64,000 nucleotides of DNA from contig JAOZHY010000035.1 in assembly GCA_026014595.1 (NCBI GenBank), forward strand, positions 1 to 64,000, given 5' to 3'. The notes beneath the pieces are model-generated. The model saw only the letters and a program-made list of their open reading frames with translations, made no database searches and was not told the DNA's origin. Both the position numbers and the translations under genes were made by a program. The DNA is from Candidatus Bathyarchaeota archaeon (GTDB lineage Archaea; Thermoproteota; Bathyarchaeia; Bathyarchaeales; Bathycorpusculaceae). Of the stretch, positions 1 through 7,888 are shown piece after piece (position 1 is the stretch's first letter; every line of letters starts with the position of its first letter).

Positions 1-54
1 GGTGTCGGCGATTTCCAAGTAGCGGTTGATGTTGTGGATTATGAAGTCCTTCAT
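1..54 (-). CDS. Partial hypothetical protein (first 18 codons only)
   Basis: The first 18 codons of a minus-strand gene that leaves the window at its left edge (begins MKDFIIHNIN). Its ATG lies in a TCAT (ATGA on the coding strand) overlap with the stop of the gene at 51..335, so it is the next member of a translationally coupled series. Too short to judge its function. Confidence 0.6.
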   Translation of the reverse strand, partial: MKDFIIHNINRYLEIADT

Positions 55-335
55 GGCTGCCATGCTCCTTCTGTTGAGCCTAAGGGTTTGGCGTATTGTT
101 CCACGAGCCTTTGGTATTCTATGTGTTGCTCTTTCAGTTCGGCGGCGGTTGTGGGTGTTTGGGTTTCGAAGATGACGATGTGGCCTGCGTTTTTGTCTAT
201 GCCGTAGATGCGGAAGATGATGCTGTGGAATATGCCGTGTGGGTCCATTCTTTTTCGTGTGGCGCTGTGGTGCAGCGGCTTTGCAGGGTCGATTTTGGCT
301 TTGAATTCTTCTATGCTGTAGATGATTTCTTTCAT
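51..335 (-). CDS. Hypothetical protein, island gene (94 aa)
   Basis: Small soluble protein with no motif I recognise. I chose the ATG at 335 because it forms an ATGA overlap with the stop of the gene at 332..973; the open frame runs further upstream, but that part lies inside the neighbour and looks non-coding. The protein is mixed alpha/beta in character with an acidic amphipathic C-terminal half. It sits third in a tight minus-strand series headed by an RHH protein, an arrangement typical of plasmid- or virus-derived cassettes. Function unknown. Confidence 0.6.
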   Translation of the reverse strand: MKEIIYSIEEFKAKIDPAKPLHHSATRKRMDPHGIFHSIIFRIYGIDKNAGHIVIFETQTPTTAAELKEQHIEYQRLVEQYAKPLGSTEGAWQP

Positions 336-973
336 TGTGTTCTGCCTCTGATTATGGCTCTTTCCAGCGGTGTCGGGTCCCATGTGGCTAAGACGCCGAA
401 CAGGTTGGGCGTTAACTGTTTTAGCAGGATGGGGTCTCTTGGGGGTTCGGGTTTCCATTCTTCGACTTCCCAGAGAATGTGGTAGTTTTTGAGTAGGATT
501 TTGACTTCGTTGACGAGGATTTTGGCTGGGATGATGGGGACTGGGGTTTGGATGTTTTTGCTGCCTTTGATGTCGTTTTGCCAGTTATCCATGGGGATGT
601 CGGTTCGTTGTGGTGGCCATTTGAAGGTTCCTGCTGGGAGCTTGATGTCGCCGAAGGTTTTTCTGGGCGCTGTTATCCATCGTTGGTCGGCGAATACTGC
701 GCTTCCGTCTTTGAATTTGTAGCAGTAGCATTGTTTTGCGTCTGCGCGGCAGATCGCAAGCTTCGGGTCTCCGTCTTTGTTTAAGCCGGCTTTTTGGAAG
801 CTTGTGTAGATGTCGATGATTTTCTTTCCGTGGTGCAAATGCCCGTAAACGGCGCACATGTCCCGGCGGATTTGTTCTTTTCGCAGATGTGAGTTTTGTC
901 GGAGGGCTTGTTTTAAGGCATTGAATTCTGCTTCTGCCTGCTGTTTAGGCATGGCTAATTCATCAACTTCCAT
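332..973 (-). CDS. Hypothetical protein, island gene (213 aa)
   Basis: Begins MEVDELAMPKQQ; a second possible start is the Met at residue 8. The N-terminal 50 residues are charged and helical. The middle has two Cys-containing stretches (CRADAKQCYCYKF) that could bind metal or simply be structural. No known family recognised. It lies 4 nt after the small RHH gene at 978..1151 and overlaps the next gene by ATGA, so all four minus-strand genes here are probably one transcript. Confidence 0.6.
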   Translation of the reverse strand: MEVDELAMPKQQAEAEFNALKQALRQNSHLRKEQIRRDMCAVYGHLHHGKKIIDIYTSFQKAGLNKDGDPKLAICRADAKQCYCYKFKDGSAVFADQRWITAPRKTFGDIKLPAGTFKWPPQRTDIPMDNWQNDIKGSKNIQTPVPIIPAKILVNEVKILLKNYHILWEVEEWKPEPPRDPILLKQLTPNLFGVLATWDPTPLERAIIRGRTQ

Positions 974-977
974 AAGT

Positions 978-1151
978 TCACTTCTCCTTTTGTTGCTTGA
1001 GGTTTTTTTCGAGGGCTTCGATTCTGAGGCGCACAGCCTCTGAGACGAATTCGGCGACGCTGTGGTAAGTTCCGATTTTTTCTATTAGTTTTCTTACGCG
1101 GTCGATGAGTTCATCGTTGATGGATATGCTTCTGTAGTTTTGACCTGGCAT
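978..1151 (-). CDS. Small ribbon-helix-helix (CopG-type) protein, 57 aa
   Basis: A 57-codon gene: MPGQNYRSISINDELIDR, then a helix-turn-helix stretch ending SVAEFVSEAVRLRIEALEKN. The pattern of a short beta strand (YRSISIN) followed by two helices is the RHH fold, which dimerises and places the strands in the DNA major groove. It heads the leftward cassette and is divergent from another RHH gene at 1303. Autoregulation through the intervening 150 nt is likely but inferred. Confidence 0.75.
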   Translation of the reverse strand: MPGQNYRSISINDELIDRVRKLIEKIGTYHSVAEFVSEAVRLRIEALEKNLKQQKEK

Positions 1152-1276
1152 TCTTTTTACCTCGCTTTAGCTTTACCAATGTGGTATACATATGGTTGAA
1201 ATTTAAGAGTTATCGCTTTATTGAAATTAAAAACTGTTGCGACAAGCATCGAAAATTTATTAAGGTTTGACTAACG

Positions 1277-1284
1277 TATAAATA
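1277..1284 (+). promoter_or_regulatory. TATA box for the RHH-zinc gene
   Basis: TATAAATA lies 26 nt upstream of the ATG at 1303, the spacing expected if transcription starts at or next to the start codon (leaderless mRNA). It sits in the divergent spacer between two RHH genes. Confidence 0.6.
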
Positions 1285-1302
1285 AAGCAAGGGTGTGGTA
1301 TA

Positions 1303-1716
1303 ATGCCTATGGACAAGTACCGCGGAATAAGCCTCCAAAGAGAACTCGTCGACATAATCGAAGAATACATTAAAGCTCATCCGGAAATGGGCTACAAGAG
1401 CTTGGCTGACTTCGTAACAGACGCGGTTAGAGAAAAATGTTCAGAACTAAGAATTATTGCCGCCACTTCAGAATTGCCGCAGCTTGAGCACTTTAACATA
1501 AGCGAAAACGGCGTCCGCATACTTGACCGAAGCCTCAAAAACGGCACATCAAGGGGTCGCATAATAGATGTCTACTTCAAACCCAAAGGTATATGGTGTG
1601 AAAACTGTCAAGCAGACAACTGCCGTCACATTCAATTCGCTCTAACCGTGCCAAAAATAAGAGAAATAACTGAGAAAAAGCGCGTGGAAGGGTGGAAGCT
1701 CCCAGAAACGGAATGA
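1303..1716 (+). CDS. RHH protein with C-terminal zinc-binding tail (137 aa)
   Basis: Residues 5-50 (KYRGISLQRELVDIIEEY, then SLADFVTDAVREKC) fit an RHH DNA-binding domain. The C-terminal part has WCENCQADNCRHI around residues 98-110, a CxxC-x4-CxH cluster that should bind zinc. RHH fused to a small zinc tail is typical of archaeal regulators on plasmids and integrated elements. The start follows a well-spaced TATA box. It faces the leftward RHH cassette and is followed 30 nt later by the HNH-like gene. Its target is unknown. Confidence 0.7.
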   Translation: MPMDKYRGISLQRELVDIIEEYIKAHPEMGYKSLADFVTDAVREKCSELRIIAATSELPQLEHFNISENGVRILDRSLKNGTSRGRIIDVYFKPKGIWCENCQADNCRHIQFALTVPKIREITEKKRVEGWKLPETE

Positions 1717-1746
1717 AAATTAACAGAGTGCTTAGATAAATACGAG

Positions 1747-2619
1747 ATGGTTTGGATGAATACGCAGCCTCACTTGCAAAACTTTCATGATGATGAGTTT
1801 TCAAAAAGGCTTATTGAAAAGCTTAAAGGAATTGAGACAAGGTATTCGAATGTGTGGAAGGAACGCAAACGACGAAGGGGTGAACGGAGAAGAGCTCTGC
1901 GTGGCGAGCTTAATAATTTAGAAAAAGAGTGGGTGTATGTCAAAAGATTGCTACATAGTCACTTTAGACCGCTAATCCTCAAAAGGGATGGTTACAAGTG
2001 CAGAGTATGCGGTTCATCAGAAAAGCTGGAGTTGGCCCGCCTTTTCTGGGATTCTTTGGCTCTCCTCTGTAGGCCGCCACAGGAGCAGATGTTGCTTAAG
2101 TATTCGGGCCCGTACAGAACTCCAGAAGAACGATATTCAGAAAAAAACATGTTTACACTATGCAAAAAGTGCCACATACGCTTTGATTCGTTCCACGGGC
2201 GAAGATGGCGGATGGGACCAAAAGCGATATCAAGTGTCGAAGAGGCCGTTGAAGTTTTACGCAATAAGTATTTCCTCGAGGATCCTCCTTATCTCATAGA
2301 GCATTGGAAAAAATATAAAGAGGAAATTATACGCACGGAATTGCTAATACTTGTTAATGCTTTAGGAAAAGTAGCGGCTTTCAAGCAACAAAACGACTTA
2401 AAAAAGGCAAGAAGGCATTTAGGCGTAGCTCGGCGGCAATTAACTTTCTACCTGAAAAATGGCTTTTTAGAGCAAAACCAGTACGAGCAATTTATGAGGA
2501 AATTACAGCTGGTCCGTGTAGTTCTTGATTCAGGCGGGAGATTTGACGAAATACTGGATGAAATTCGTCGAGGCGTACTCGAAGCTGTAAGGACAAAGGT
2601 ATCGCCAGATTTTCTGTAA
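1747..2619 (+). CDS. HNH-nuclease-like zinc protein lacking the usual His pair (290 aa)
   Basis: A basic N-terminal helix (RKRRRGERRRALRGEL) precedes RDGYKCRVCGSSEKLEL, the usual entry to an HNH/McrA-type beta-beta-alpha metal fold, and LCKKCHIRF near residue 140 supplies the second CxxC-H. Between them, where nucleases carry the catalytic HH, this protein has ARLFWDS, and an insert of about 35 residues follows. It may therefore be an inactive or structurally altered HNH protein. The C-terminal 120 residues are helical and unrecognised. Possible starts are the ATGs at 1747 and 1756. Confidence 0.55.
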   Translation: MVWMNTQPHLQNFHDDEFSKRLIEKLKGIETRYSNVWKERKRRRGERRRALRGELNNLEKEWVYVKRLLHSHFRPLILKRDGYKCRVCGSSEKLELARLFWDSLALLCRPPQEQMLLKYSGPYRTPEERYSEKNMFTLCKKCHIRFDSFHGRRWRMGPKAISSVEEAVEVLRNKYFLEDPPYLIEHWKKYKEEIIRTELLILVNALGKVAAFKQQNDLKKARRHLGVARRQLTFYLKNGFLEQNQYEQFMRKLQLVRVVLDSGGRFDEILDEIRRGVLEAVRTKVSPDFL

Positions 2620-2663
2620 GGTAGAACGCGCCTGTAGTTTAACCTCAACCGAAACGCTGGAAA

Positions 2664-3104
2664 ATGAAAATGAAAACGCTTAGAATATCAGATAGCCTTC
2701 ATAGAAAACTCACAGCAACTCTCGGCACGCTTATGGCGCAGACAGGAAAAATGCAAACGTACCAGGACGCCATAGAAGCTATGCTCGCCCGCTCAGTTAT
2801 ACTGCCAACGGAACTGCTTGCAGATATTGATAAGTTCATAGAGGAAAGCAAGCATTTGGGGTTTACGACCAGAGAGGAGTTTTTGCGTGACGCTACAAGA
2901 TGGCGCATGAAGTTATTCATGGAAAACACAGAATACGTGGAAATTCCGAAAGTCAAGTATAGAAAGTTGGACGCTGCCCTCAAAGAGATGGATGCGCCCT
3001 ACCTCAGCGCCTCAGACTTCATCAACAAGCAAATAGACGAAGTGTTGGGAAAATACGATTGTCGAAAGAAAAAAAAAGAACATGAACAAAGACAGCGGAA
3101 GTAA
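2664..3104 (+). CDS. Putative RHH protein with three RHH-like modules (146 aa)
   Basis: Three successive strand-helix-helix units can be read: MKTLRISDSLHRKL...DAIEAML, then LPTELLADIDKFI...EEFLRDATRW, then VEIPKVKYRKLDAAL...SDFINKQI. Each resembles half of an RHH dimer. The C-terminus is Lys/Arg/Glu rich. Two ATGs (2664 and 2670) are possible starts. It lies 38 nt before the methyltransferase gene and could control the restriction-modification genes, as small controller proteins often do; that link rests on position only. Confidence 0.55.
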   Translation: MKMKTLRISDSLHRKLTATLGTLMAQTGKMQTYQDAIEAMLARSVILPTELLADIDKFIEESKHLGFTTREEFLRDATRWRMKLFMENTEYVEIPKVKYRKLDAALKEMDAPYLSASDFINKQIDEVLGKYDCRKKKKEHEQRQRK

Positions 3105-3142
3105 AGCTTAAGTTGTTTGCCAGACTAAGATGTGATTAGAAA

Positions 3143-4057
3143 ATGACAGAATTAATAGAAATCACCAAGCCGTTGAAGATTGGGCACGAGAGAGTCTGCA
3201 ACTGTCCCCCAACGCACATAAACTGCTTGAGTGCCAAAGAGTGGATCCAAAGCCAAGTTGCAATTTGGGAATTCTTCTACGAAAAAAGAGATATCCGCGA
3301 CAAAAACGTTCATCCGGCAGTCTTTCCAATAGGCTTGCCTAAGAAGTGTATTCAGCTTTTTACCCATCAAGGAGAACTTGTTTTAGACCCATTTGTCGGG
3401 ATTGGAACAACACTTGTTGCCGCATTTGACCTAAACCGAAACGCTGCTGGTTTCGACCTTAAAAAAGAATACGTAGATTTCGCAAACAAACGAGTAGCAC
3501 AAACAAAGTTGGATATATGGAGTGAACAGCCCAAAACTACAACTCAAGTAGCCATATGCGATGACGCTCATCACATATCAGAATATCTTGAACAGGAAAC
3601 AGTTGCCTTAACTGTAACCTCTCCGCCCTATGCCAACATGCTAAACAGACCGAGATTGAACAAAAGTATACGTGGCGACCTGCGGAAAAATGAACACTTT
3701 CTTAAAGTTCAACAGTATTCAACAGACCCGAGAGATCTGGGAACTATGGAACCCAGAAGATACGCTCAGGTCATTGGCGAAATTTACAAAGGCATACTGC
3801 CAACATTAAAACCTAAAGCGCACTCAATCATAAACGTCACCGACCTCTGGTGGAAGGACGGCAGGAAGGGCAGAAGGATTCCTGTCCATATGTACATTAT
3901 CGAAGAAATGGAGAAGGCAGGCTACGAGCTAAGGAACATCATTATTTGGGATAGGCGAAACTTGGTTAACAAAGTAGGTATCTTCGGCTGGCCAAGCAAC
4001 TACATAACATTAGGCACAACATTCGAGTACATCTTGGACTTCTGGAATCCACCTTAA
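3143..4057 (+). CDS. Site-specific DNA methyltransferase (N4-cytosine/N6-adenine type), 304 aa
   Basis: AdoMet-binding motif I is DPFVGIGTTLVAAF (about residues 80-93), preceded by a motif X-like HPAVFPIGLPKKCI. The catalytic motif IV is TSPPYANML (about residue 160); TSPPY favours amino-methylation of cytosine N4 or adenine N6. The C-terminal EYILDFWNP resembles motif VIII. In most beta-type enzymes motif IV comes before X and I; here it comes after, so the order is permuted. The gene overlaps by 4 nt, tail to tail, with a PD-(D/E)XK nuclease, so the two form a probable restriction-modification system. Recognition sequence unknown. Confidence 0.85.
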   Translation: MTELIEITKPLKIGHERVCNCPPTHINCLSAKEWIQSQVAIWEFFYEKRDIRDKNVHPAVFPIGLPKKCIQLFTHQGELVLDPFVGIGTTLVAAFDLNRNAAGFDLKKEYVDFANKRVAQTKLDIWSEQPKTTTQVAICDDAHHISEYLEQETVALTVTSPPYANMLNRPRLNKSIRGDLRKNEHFLKVQQYSTDPRDLGTMEPRRYAQVIGEIYKGILPTLKPKAHSIINVTDLWWKDGRKGRRIPVHMYIIEEMEKAGYELRNIIIWDRRNLVNKVGIFGWPSNYITLGTTFEYILDFWNPP

Positions 4058-4755
4058 GGTATTTTTCCAATTTTTGCAAAAGCCGCCATATCGCTGCTAA
4101 ATTGAGTGTTAGGTCGGAAACGTGTTTTGGCGTATGGGATTTTTCTTAACGTATCTGGCGGAATGTAACAATATCCATTAGTCTTAACGCAAAGGGCTTC
4201 TAAGACCTCAACATTCGATTCAGTGAATTCACTCAACTGGTTAAAGAAGCCAAAAAGACTATCACCATCAAAGGCAAGACCCCGAGTAGCCCTCTCTCTT
4301 AGACTTACGTTCTTCACTTCAACCCTATGCTTTGCTTTAGGTGAGACAAGGTTTGGGTAGTAAATTATAAAGTCGGTCCGTTCCTTTCTTCGTGTAAAAT
4401 GATAATCCCTTCTTAAGCCAGCTTTTTCCAATTCTCTTTGAACACAAAGTTCCGCAAGATGCCCAGATATCGGCTGAAAGGCTTGACTAACACGCCGTGA
4501 AACCTCTTCCATAAAATTGCTATACTCTTTATCTCCCACAATGATAGGTTCCAAAAGCTTCCTTTTCACTTTCTCATGAATTTCTTTGGATAAGTTAAGC
4601 TCAGAAAGTATTTCGTTTACCCTTCTCTCATAATATTTTGACCTATACTGAATCATCAAATAAAACGTCTCATGATGCAAAGAATTCACATCAATATTTG
4701 GATTACCTTTCAAGGCTTCGTTCAATATCAACTCGGCTGAAGGAATAGTTCGCAT
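4054..4755 (-). CDS. Probable type II restriction endonuclease, PD-(D/E)XK fold (233 aa)
   Basis: The core reads ERTDFIIYYP...HRVEVKNVSLRER: an Asp on a strand followed by E-V-K, the metal-binding and catalytic set of PD-(D/E)XK nucleases (about residues 145-175). The N-terminal 120 residues are helical. It is convergent with the methyltransferase and shares the TTAA at 4054-4057 as both stop codons. The pairing with a modification enzyme is the main argument for restriction activity; no close family is recognised by eye, so specificity is unknown. Confidence 0.7.
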   Translation of the reverse strand: MRTIPSAELILNEALKGNPNIDVNSLHHETFYLMIQYRSKYYERRVNEILSELNLSKEIHEKVKRKLLEPIIVGDKEYSNFMEEVSRRVSQAFQPISGHLAELCVQRELEKAGLRRDYHFTRRKERTDFIIYYPNLVSPKAKHRVEVKNVSLRERATRGLAFDGDSLFGFFNQLSEFTESNVEVLEALCVKTNGYCYIPPDTLRKIPYAKTRFRPNTQFSSDMAAFAKIGKIP

Positions 4756-5001
4756 ATTCCAATGATTATTTGCAGTCTCTTATAACACTCTCGCTTAGAC
4801 AACTCTATTTTCGAGCAAGCTAAACCGATTTCAAGCAAAGAAGTGAAAACAGTCTTTCAAAATTTTAAAAAGTTCACATGAAAAGACCCTGTGTCTGCAT
4901 CTCTATGTGAAATTCGCCATTTTTATAGCTTATTTTTCACGTTATAACGACTCTAACCCATTTTTTGAAATCAGCCTAAGCTTTTAGCTGAGGTAATTAA
5001 A

Positions 5002-5202
5002 ATGGCACAAATTGGAAGCATCCTCTTGACAAAGGAAGGCTTTACCATAACCATCAGCCAAGCCCAATCAAAAATACAAGCCCTCAGAAAAGCCAAAGCA
5101 AGAGACCCAGAATTGTTCGAGCTAAACGGAGGCAGCCTCCACCTGCTACAACTTTACCAGCATATACAGCAGACCAAAAAATGGAACAATAAAAAACCTT
5201 AG
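5002..5202 (+). CDS. Small hypothetical protein (66 aa)
   Basis: Starts at ATG 5002 behind GAGGTAATTAAA, a usable ribosome-binding site. The protein (MAQIGSILLTKEGFTITISQ...) has an N-terminal beta-rich part and a helical basic C-terminus. No motif recognised. First of three short genes in the same direction between the two nuclease genes. Confidence 0.5.
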   Translation: MAQIGSILLTKEGFTITISQAQSKIQALRKAKARDPELFELNGGSLHLLQLYQHIQQTKKWNNKKP

Positions 5203-5215
5203 AGGCTAAAAGAAA

Positions 5216-5449
5216 ATGTTGAAATCAAAAACTCAAGAGCCTAAACTCTGCCCAAACTGCCCCCTAATCTCCTTCCTGCCCATAGTCATGGCGGAAAGAA
5301 TAACCTACACCAGACGAAAAGAACCCCTATCACCCTACAAAATCTGCCAACAACTCCGCGCCTTCGCCAAAACCCATCACATAACCTTCAACAAATGCCC
5401 TCATTTCCCAAAAACAGAAACAATGGAGCGCTACCTAAATGAAAGGTAA
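5216..5449 (+). CDS. Small Cys-containing hypothetical protein (77 aa)
   Basis: Follows the previous gene by 13 nt. Contains LCPNCP at residues 11-16 and a further Cys-Pro-His (KCPHFP), so it may bind one metal. The C-terminus overlaps the next gene by 11 nt, supporting a co-translated trio. Function unknown. Confidence 0.5.
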   Translation: MLKSKTQEPKLCPNCPLISFLPIVMAERITYTRRKEPLSPYKICQQLRAFAKTHHITFNKCPHFPKTETMERYLNER

Positions 5450-5660
5450 ATTCTGGCCACAAGTCCGCGCTCAAATCTGGGAAAAAGCCCAGCAACTCTA
5501 CCAAGAAGAACAAGCCCGAACCATGCAAGAAGACTTCAAAGGCATAACCGCAACCAAGGCGGAGCTAAGAGAAGGCGGCTACTTCCACACAGCCAAACTA
5601 ATCGTCCTCAGAAACCTCTACCTCCAAAACAAAGGCTCACCCACCACAAAAAAGGGATAA
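5439..5660 (+). CDS. Small helical hypothetical protein (73 aa)
   Basis: Mostly charged helix (FWPQVRAQIWEKAQQLYQEEQ). It overlaps the end of the preceding gene and ends 33 nt before a convergent gene. No family recognised; likely an orphan gene of the island. Confidence 0.5.
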   Translation: MKGKFWPQVRAQIWEKAQQLYQEEQARTMQEDFKGITATKAELREGGYFHTAKLIVLRNLYLQNKGSPTTKKG

Positions 5661-5692
5661 TCTTGTATAGAAAATAAGTACTGAAGAGATAT

Positions 5693-6334
5693 TTAGTCTA
5701 TTTGCCCTTTTTTCTTTAGTTCTTCCCATCTTCTTTCATATTTCTCTCGGTTCTGAAAAATGTCTTTTTCTAAGGGTGAAGGCCCTTTGGGATGCCAGTG
5801 CCTCTTATAATAAAAGTCCTTATTTCGGCTGAATTCTATGTAAAAGCTTCCTTCACCATACACGCTTGAACCTCTAAGCCCACCCATAGACTCTTCAGTC
5901 ATCTCTTCACTCTTAACAACAAAAATGCTCTCTGGGTATGCTCCATCCTTTTCGGCAGCAATCAGAATACAATAGTGAAATTTTTTATCCGTAAACTGTT
6001 TTCCACCTGAAAAACCCCAGCCCCAAAAAGGTACCGCATCACATCTTTTTACGAATGGATCATTTTGTCTGTAATGGCACATCGCCCACTTCACTTCAAG
6101 CTTCTTTTCTGTTTTCGCCAAAACCACATCGCAACTCCCTGGCCGTTGAACCCCTTTAATTTCTCCTCTGTGCCGACCAAGCTTTGGCTCATGCTTCCAA
6201 AGATCAGCCGCAACTAACAATTCGGCAAACTTCCCACCAACAGGCGTATGAATGTTTAAATCATTCAGAAGAGAGAACTTGATTACCTTCTCTAAACTCG
6301 GCAAAATATCGTTTCTTAACTTCTCTATATTCAT
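5693..6334 (-). CDS. PD-(D/E)XK nuclease-like protein (213 aa)
   Basis: Contains [19 protein letters not shown] (about residues 65-83): Asp on a strand, then E-V-K, the signature of restriction-endonuclease-like folds. The C-terminal half is Trp/Phe rich with many basic residues. I chose the ATG at 6334 (MNIEKLRN) over a Met 14 codons upstream, because the extension overlaps the divergent spacer and looks non-coding. No methyltransferase is adjacent, so it may be a solitary nuclease, a second restriction gene or a defence remnant. Confidence 0.5.
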   Translation of the reverse strand: MNIEKLRNDILPSLEKVIKFSLLNDLNIHTPVGGKFAELLVAADLWKHEPKLGRHRGEIKGVQRPGSCDVVLAKTEKKLEVKWAMCHYRQNDPFVKRCDAVPFWGWGFSGGKQFTDKKFHYCILIAAEKDGAYPESIFVVKSEEMTEESMGGLRGSSVYGEGSFYIEFSRNKDFYYKRHWHPKGPSPLEKDIFQNREKYERRWEELKKKGQID

Positions 6335-6509
6335 GGCGCAAAAGTATCTTAATTTTAGCTTAAAACTTTTACCCAAACCACGTTACTTTTACCAATCACC
6401 AAGTAAACAGCAACCGCAACTTCCACACAATAGGAAAAACCCGCCCCTTACAAAAAATCTTTTACTGCATTTTAAAAATCGCCTTCGCCATAATAATACG
6501 CATGGGAAG

Positions 6510-6935
6510 GTGAAAAACTTGCCTAAACAGGGAATGACAGGCTTATGCCTAAAAACCGAAGTCGCTGACCTACTCCGAAGCAAAGCCCGCGCCGCAAACA
6601 TGGGCATAAACGACTACCTAACCAGCCTACTATTAAGCCCAACACAGTCTGGAGACCCATTAGATCCAGGACCGTCCCAACCATGTATACAGGACCGTCC
6701 TGGGACCGTCCCAAACCCCGTAATCCAACAACTAATCAACCTTCTCCAAGCCCTAAACCAACAAACAAACCCAAACCACACAGTTCAACAAAAAACCAAT
6801 GTTCCGCAAGCTCTAAATCAAAATCTAAACGCAGAAGTGGTGGGGCTGCCCGGATTTGAACCGGGGTCTATAGAGCCCAAGTCTACAAGCCTAGACCAAG
6901 CTAGCCGACAGCCCCGCACATGTTTTGCCGTTTAG
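6510..6935 (+). CDS. Small RHH/helical island protein whose frame runs through tRNA-Pro (141 aa)
   Basis: Starts at GTG 6510 or ATG 6534. Residues 9-45 ([19 protein letters not shown]...[11 protein letters not shown]) look like a small RHH-type DNA-binding module. A Pro/Gln/Asn-rich linker follows. The frame then continues antisense through the entire tRNA-Pro gene (giving GLPGFEPGS, the usual mistranslation of a tRNA T-arm) to a stop at 6935. The N-terminal part is credible; the tail is probably a by-product of an element inserted at the tRNA 3' end. Confidence 0.45.
   Translation: MKNLPKQGMTGLCLKTEVADLLRSKARAANMGINDYLTSLLLSPTQSGDPLDPGPSQPCIQDRPGTVPNPVIQQLINLLQALNQQTNPNHTVQQKTNVPQALNQNLNAEVVGLPGFEPGSIEPKSTSLDQASRQPRTCFAV
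6669..6711 (+). repeat. Three copies of GGACCGTCC
   Basis: GGACCGTCC occurs at 6669-6677, 6692-6700 and 6703-6711, inside the Pro-rich linker of the gene at 6510 and about 130 nt from the tRNA-Pro 3' end. It could encode a short protein repeat or be a protein-binding site of an integrated element. Confidence 0.5.
6838..6915 (-). tRNA. tRNA-Pro (anticodon TGG), 3' CCA encoded
   Basis: Full cloverleaf on the minus strand: acceptor GGGGCTG/CAGCCCC; D arm with A14, GG18-19 and A21; anticodon stem GTAGA/TCTAT with loop CTTGGGC (anticodon TGG); T arm CCCGG-TTCAAAT-CCGGG; discriminator A and an encoded CCA. No intron. The 3' end faces the accessory island, the usual orientation for an att site in a tRNA gene. 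Confidence 0.93.
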
Positions 6936-7102
6936 CCCGCGACGGGTGGCAGAGAAAGATAATTTCGCATGCGCCATAAAAACCTTAGCCAAGCTTCAAG
7001 ACCTTACATCATTTGGCGATGAATAGCCACCCAGCCCTGCCTGAGGCTTTTAATCTAAAGCCTTAAAAGTTAAGGATGAGAAACATTCTGGGGGTTTATT
7101 TT

Positions 7103-7615
7103 ATGGATGTTTTGGATGCCGTCAGGGCAAGAAAAAGCGTGCGCAAATATCTGAGTAAGGATGTTGAGGAAGAAAAGTTGAGGGCGGTCTTGGAGGCTGG
7201 ACGGCTTGCTCCTTCTGCTTCTAACAGACAAGAATGGCGATTCATCATCGTCAGAGATGGCGAGACGAAAAGAAGACTTGCGGAGGCAGCGAACAACCAA
7301 GCTTTTGTCGGCGAGGCTCCCATCGTGATTGCTGCGTGCGCTCAGACAGACGGGCATATTATGCGGTGTGGACAAGCGTGTTACCCGATAGATGTGGCGA
7401 TTGCGCTTGACCACGTGACGTTGGCTGCGGTGGAGTTGGGGTTGGGCACTTGCTGGATCGGCGCGTTTGATGAGAACAAAGTAAAGCAGATTTTGCGTGT
7501 TCCGCCAGAGGTTCGCGTGGTTGCTCTTATGCCTCTGGGTTACCCGTCTGACCCGTCGGTGACAAAAAAGAACCGTTTGCCGTTCGACGCGATTGTGAAA
7601 TACGAGCATTGGTAA
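7103..7615 (+). CDS. Nitroreductase-family FMN oxidoreductase (170 aa)
   Basis: Recognisable from RKSVRKY near the N-terminus, APSASNRQEWRF (FMN-phosphate contact) and GLGTCWIGAF (typical C-terminal motif). Family members are homodimeric flavoproteins reducing quinones, nitro compounds or other small substrates with NAD(P)H; the substrate cannot be told. I chose ATG 7103 (MDVLDAVRARKS) rather than an ATG nine codons upstream, because homologues begin at this point and GGGGG precedes it. It stands alone between two tRNA genes. Confidence 0.85.
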   Translation: MDVLDAVRARKSVRKYLSKDVEEEKLRAVLEAGRLAPSASNRQEWRFIIVRDGETKRRLAEAANNQAFVGEAPIVIAACAQTDGHIMRCGQACYPIDVAIALDHVTLAAVELGLGTCWIGAFDENKVKQILRVPPEVRVVALMPLGYPSDPSVTKKNRLPFDAIVKYEHW

Positions 7616-7683
7616 GCAAGCGCTTGAGGTTAAGGCGTGACTGTGCCACCACGCAACAACAAAAGACCTGTTGGAAATGATTG

Positions 7684-7760
7684 TGGAGCCTCCGCTGGGA
7701 TTCGAACCCAGGACCTTCAGCTTACAAGGCTAACGCCCTAGCCAGCTAGGCTACGGAGGC
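7684..7760 (-). tRNA. tRNA-Thr (anticodon TGT), 3' CCA encoded
   Basis: Acceptor GCCTCCG/CGGAGGC, D arm with A14 and GG18-19, anticodon stem TTAGC/GCTGA with loop CTTGTAA (anticodon TGT), T arm CTGGG-TTCGAAT-CCCAG, discriminator T as in archaeal tRNA-Thr, then CCA. No intron. Confidence 0.95.
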
Positions 7761-7888
7761 TTAGGTATCTTAGCCGTTTTCTCTGAATTAATTGTTTTCG
7801 GATTAACAAAAACAGTTTTTGATTATTAAGTTACTGGTCGCTGACGCTTGTTGCCAATCTTTGCAGTGGCGATAGCGAGTGTTTGCGG

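Noticed and set aside
336-458. Longer N-terminus for the gene at 51..335
   Set aside because: The extra 41 residues overlap the neighbour and the ATGA overlap at 332-335 gives a better start.
96-485. Plus-strand open frame opposite the first minus-strand genes
   Set aside because: Antisense shadow, rich in Phe/Val/Cys with no homology-like features.
6252-6509. N-terminal extension of the plus-strand frame ending at 6935
   Set aside because: Lies over the start of the divergent nuclease gene; composition random until the GTG at 6510.
6669-6711. GGACCGTCC triple as a CRISPR-like or att repeat
   Set aside because: Unit too short and spacing irregular; it lies in a Pro-rich coding linker.
7070-7609. 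Minus-strand 179-codon frame over the nitroreductase
   Set aside because: Mirror of a well-supported gene; sequence has no protein-family features.
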